From Sphingomonas sp. SUN039 (lineage in GTDB: Bacteria > Pseudomonadota > Alphaproteobacteria > Sphingomonadales > Sphingomonadaceae): a stretch of DNA of 64,000 bases. The first letter of the stretch is position 1. The number at the start of each line of letters is the position of its first letter. The notes beneath the pieces were generated by a model. The model saw only the letters and a list, made by a program, of their open reading frames with translations. It did not search any database and was not told the origin of the DNA. Shown piece after piece: positions 62,525-64,000 of this stretch. The DNA lies in the NCBI RefSeq assembly GCF_024758725.1, contig NZ_CP096972.1, positions 1,656,001-1,720,000 of the forward strand, written 5' to 3'. The position numbers were made by a program, and so were the translations under genes.

Positions 62525-62609
62525 GTCGGCAAGTCGCTGCATCGCGACAGTCTTGCAAAATGTAACCATCGGCGTAGCCTCGCTCGTACGTCCTGCGAGG
62601 AGTGCGACC

Positions 62610-63395
62610 ATGTCCGCGACCGTTTCGACACCGAAGGAAAGTGGCGCGCTGCCCGTCCGTAAAATTACCACTGCCGATCTCGACTGGGCGCTGCGCGAGG
62701 GTTGGAGCGATTTTCAGGCCAAGCGCGGCGACCTGATTTTCGTGGCGCTGCTGTATCCCGCCATCGGCTTGATCGCGGCGGCGTTTGCGCTGAACGATGC
62801 GGCGCTGCCGCTGGTCTTCCCCTTTGCGGCAGGCCTGTCGATCTTCGGCCCTGCTGCGGCCTCGGGCTTTTACGAGCTGGCGCGACGACGCGAGGCGGGC
62901 CTCGAATCGAGCTGGCGGCACTTTTTCGATCCGATGCGGGGCAAGCAGGGATCGACGATCCTGATGCTGACGACCGGCCTCGGCGTCCTGTTCCTGTTCT
63001 GGCTCGGCGCGGCCTATGCAATCTATGCCGCCACGATGGGGCCGGATTTCCCGACCGGCGTCGCGAGTTTCCTGCGCCGCGTCTTCACCACGCCGCAGGG
63101 GTGGACGCTGATCGTCCTCGGCAATCTGGCGGGCGCGGTGTTTGCGGTCGTGACCCTGATGACGACGCTCGTCTCGTTCCCGATGGCGGTCGACCTCGAT
63201 GTCGATCCGGGGCATGCGGTCGAAACCTCGCTGCGCGCGGTGTCGGCAAATCCGGGGCCGGTCGCCGGATGGGGCCTGCGGGTCGGCATCCTGCTCGTGC
63301 TCGGTGCGCTGCCGGCGTTTATCGGGCTGGCTGTGGTGCTGCCGACGCTCGGCTATGCGACGTGGCACCTCTACACACGGATGGTCGAGCGCTAG
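62610..63395 (+). CDS. DUF2189 family membrane protein
   Basis: 261 residues with about six membrane helices. DUF2189 pattern: [56 protein letters not shown]. Function unknown. AGGAG before ATG 62610. Divergent from bchI and marks the right border of the cluster. Confidence 0.88.
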   Translation: MSATVSTPKESGALPVRKITTADLDWALREGWSDFQAKRGDLIFVALLYPAIGLIAAAFALNDAALPLVFPFAAGLSIFGPAAASGFYELARRREAGLESSWRHFFDPMRGKQGSTILMLTTGLGVLFLFWLGAAYAIYAATMGPDFPTGVASFLRRVFTTPQGWTLIVLGNLAGAVFAVVTLMTTLVSFPMAVDLDVDPGHAVETSLRAVSANPGPVAGWGLRVGILLVLGALPAFIGLAVVLPTLGYATWHLYTRMVER

Positions 63396-64000
63396 ATCAG
63401 CGCAACACTCTTCGCCCAGCCGAGAAACAGTTCCGGCCATATCCCGACCGGCTTGCCGATGGCTTTGCGCAACCCGAACCCGTGGCCGCCATTGGCAAAC
63501 AAATGCGTCTCCACCTTTATGCCCTTTGCCTTGAGCGCATCGCGAAACATCAGGGTGTTGGCGACCGGCACGACATCGTCGTCTTCGGCATGAACCAGAA
63601 AGCATGGCGGGCTGTTTGCGGCGATGTTGAGGTGCGGGGAATGTGCCGCCTCGAGCGCATCGTTATCGTCGATCAGCAGCTTGCGCGACCCCGGATGCGC
63701 GTTCTTGCGGTCCATCGACACCACCGGATAAATCGGCGCAGCGCAGAACGGGCGCGGAGACAGCGCGTCGGCGGCATCGACCGGCGCGTAAGTCGGGGCC
63801 GCAAAACGCGCGACCAGATCGGTGCAGACATGCCCCCCCGCCGAAAATCCCATCGCGCAAACGCGTTCAGGATCGACGCCATAGTGCGTGGCGCGCTGGC
63901 GGATCAGCCGCATCGCCCGCTGCGCGTCAGACAGCGCAACGTCCGGCCCCGCTGCCCAGCCTTCACCCGGCAAACGGTAGAACAGGACGAACACCGTGAA
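63392..64000 (-). CDS. Alpha/beta hydrolase, acetylesterase-like (partial, N-terminus outside)
   Basis: 203 codons; runs off the right edge, so the N-terminal HGGG region is missing. Nucleophile motif GFSAGGH, Asp in HAEDDDVVP and His in FANGGHGFGL complete a Ser-Asp-His triad. Resembles BD-FAE / acetylxylan esterase-type hydrolases; substrate unknown. Its stop overlaps the convergent DUF2189 stop by 4 bases. Confidence 0.85.
   Translation of the reverse strand, partial: FTVFVLFYRLPGEGWAAGPDVALSDAQRAMRLIRQRATHYGVDPERVCAMGFSAGGHVCTDLVARFAAPTYAPVDAADALSPRPFCAAPIYPVVSMDRKNAHPGSRKLLIDDNDALEAAHSPHLNIAANSPPCFLVHAEDDDVVPVANTLMFRDALKAKGIKVETHLFANGGHGFGLRKAIGKPVGIWPELFLGWAKSVALI

Overview
This window is a GC-rich alphaproteobacterial chromosome segment carrying an almost complete photosynthesis gene cluster of an aerobic anoxygenic phototroph. 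The gene families (DUF2794, DUF3422, DUF6481, proline-rich small exported proteins), a PufC-type reaction centre, and crtC/crtD/crtF carotenoid genes point to a sphingomonad (Sphingomonadales). The species cannot be named from the sequence alone. Ring E is made by the oxygen-dependent cyclase AcsF; no bchE, puc (LH2), pufQ, pufX, tRNA, rRNA or CRISPR was seen.

Layout. 1-3.5 kb: 5' end of glmU, a phosphoglycolate phosphatase, and a reverse-strand cassette of Tat-signal protein, PqqD-like protein, HprK-like kinase and nucleotidyltransferase that looks like a peptide- or protein-modification system. 3.6-10.8 kb: a Pho regulon unit phoR-pstSCAB-phoU-phoB with a three-repeat Pho box at the end of phoR. 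10.9-21.5 kb: housekeeping and hypothetical genes (SDR, cysE, DUF2794, TSUP permease, moaE/moaD, pgsA, MFS, ECF sigma with putative anti-sigma, DUF3422). 21.6-62.5 kb: the photosynthesis cluster. 62.6-64 kb: DUF2189 membrane protein and a truncated esterase.

The photosynthesis cluster has four main transcription blocks. (1) Reverse: ppsR-aerR regulators with bchG-pucC like-bchP and a small membrane protein. (2) Forward superoperon: bchF-N-B-H-L-M-lhaA-puhA-puhB-puhC-orf-acsF-puhE-hemA, nearly all with 4-base overlaps. (3) Reverse superoperon: crtF then bchC-X-Y-Z-pufB-A-L-M-C, with crtD-crtC divergent. (4) Reverse: bchI-D-O plus a 45-residue membrane protein. PpsR-type operators (TGT-N12-ACA or one mismatch) lie before bchG, bchF (two), bchC (two), between crtF and crtD, and at bchI, so oxygen/light repression by the local PpsR/AerR pair is the obvious control.

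Most unusual points: the reaction-centre cytochrome PufC carries a C-terminal OmpA-like peptidoglycan-binding domain; bchB and bchD each contain an in-frame ~90-bp palindromic repeat element that is translated into a ~30-residue insert; crtC overlaps crtD deeply and lacks an obvious start; and the HprK/PqqD/nucleotidyltransferase cassette has a plausible exported substrate encoded beside it.
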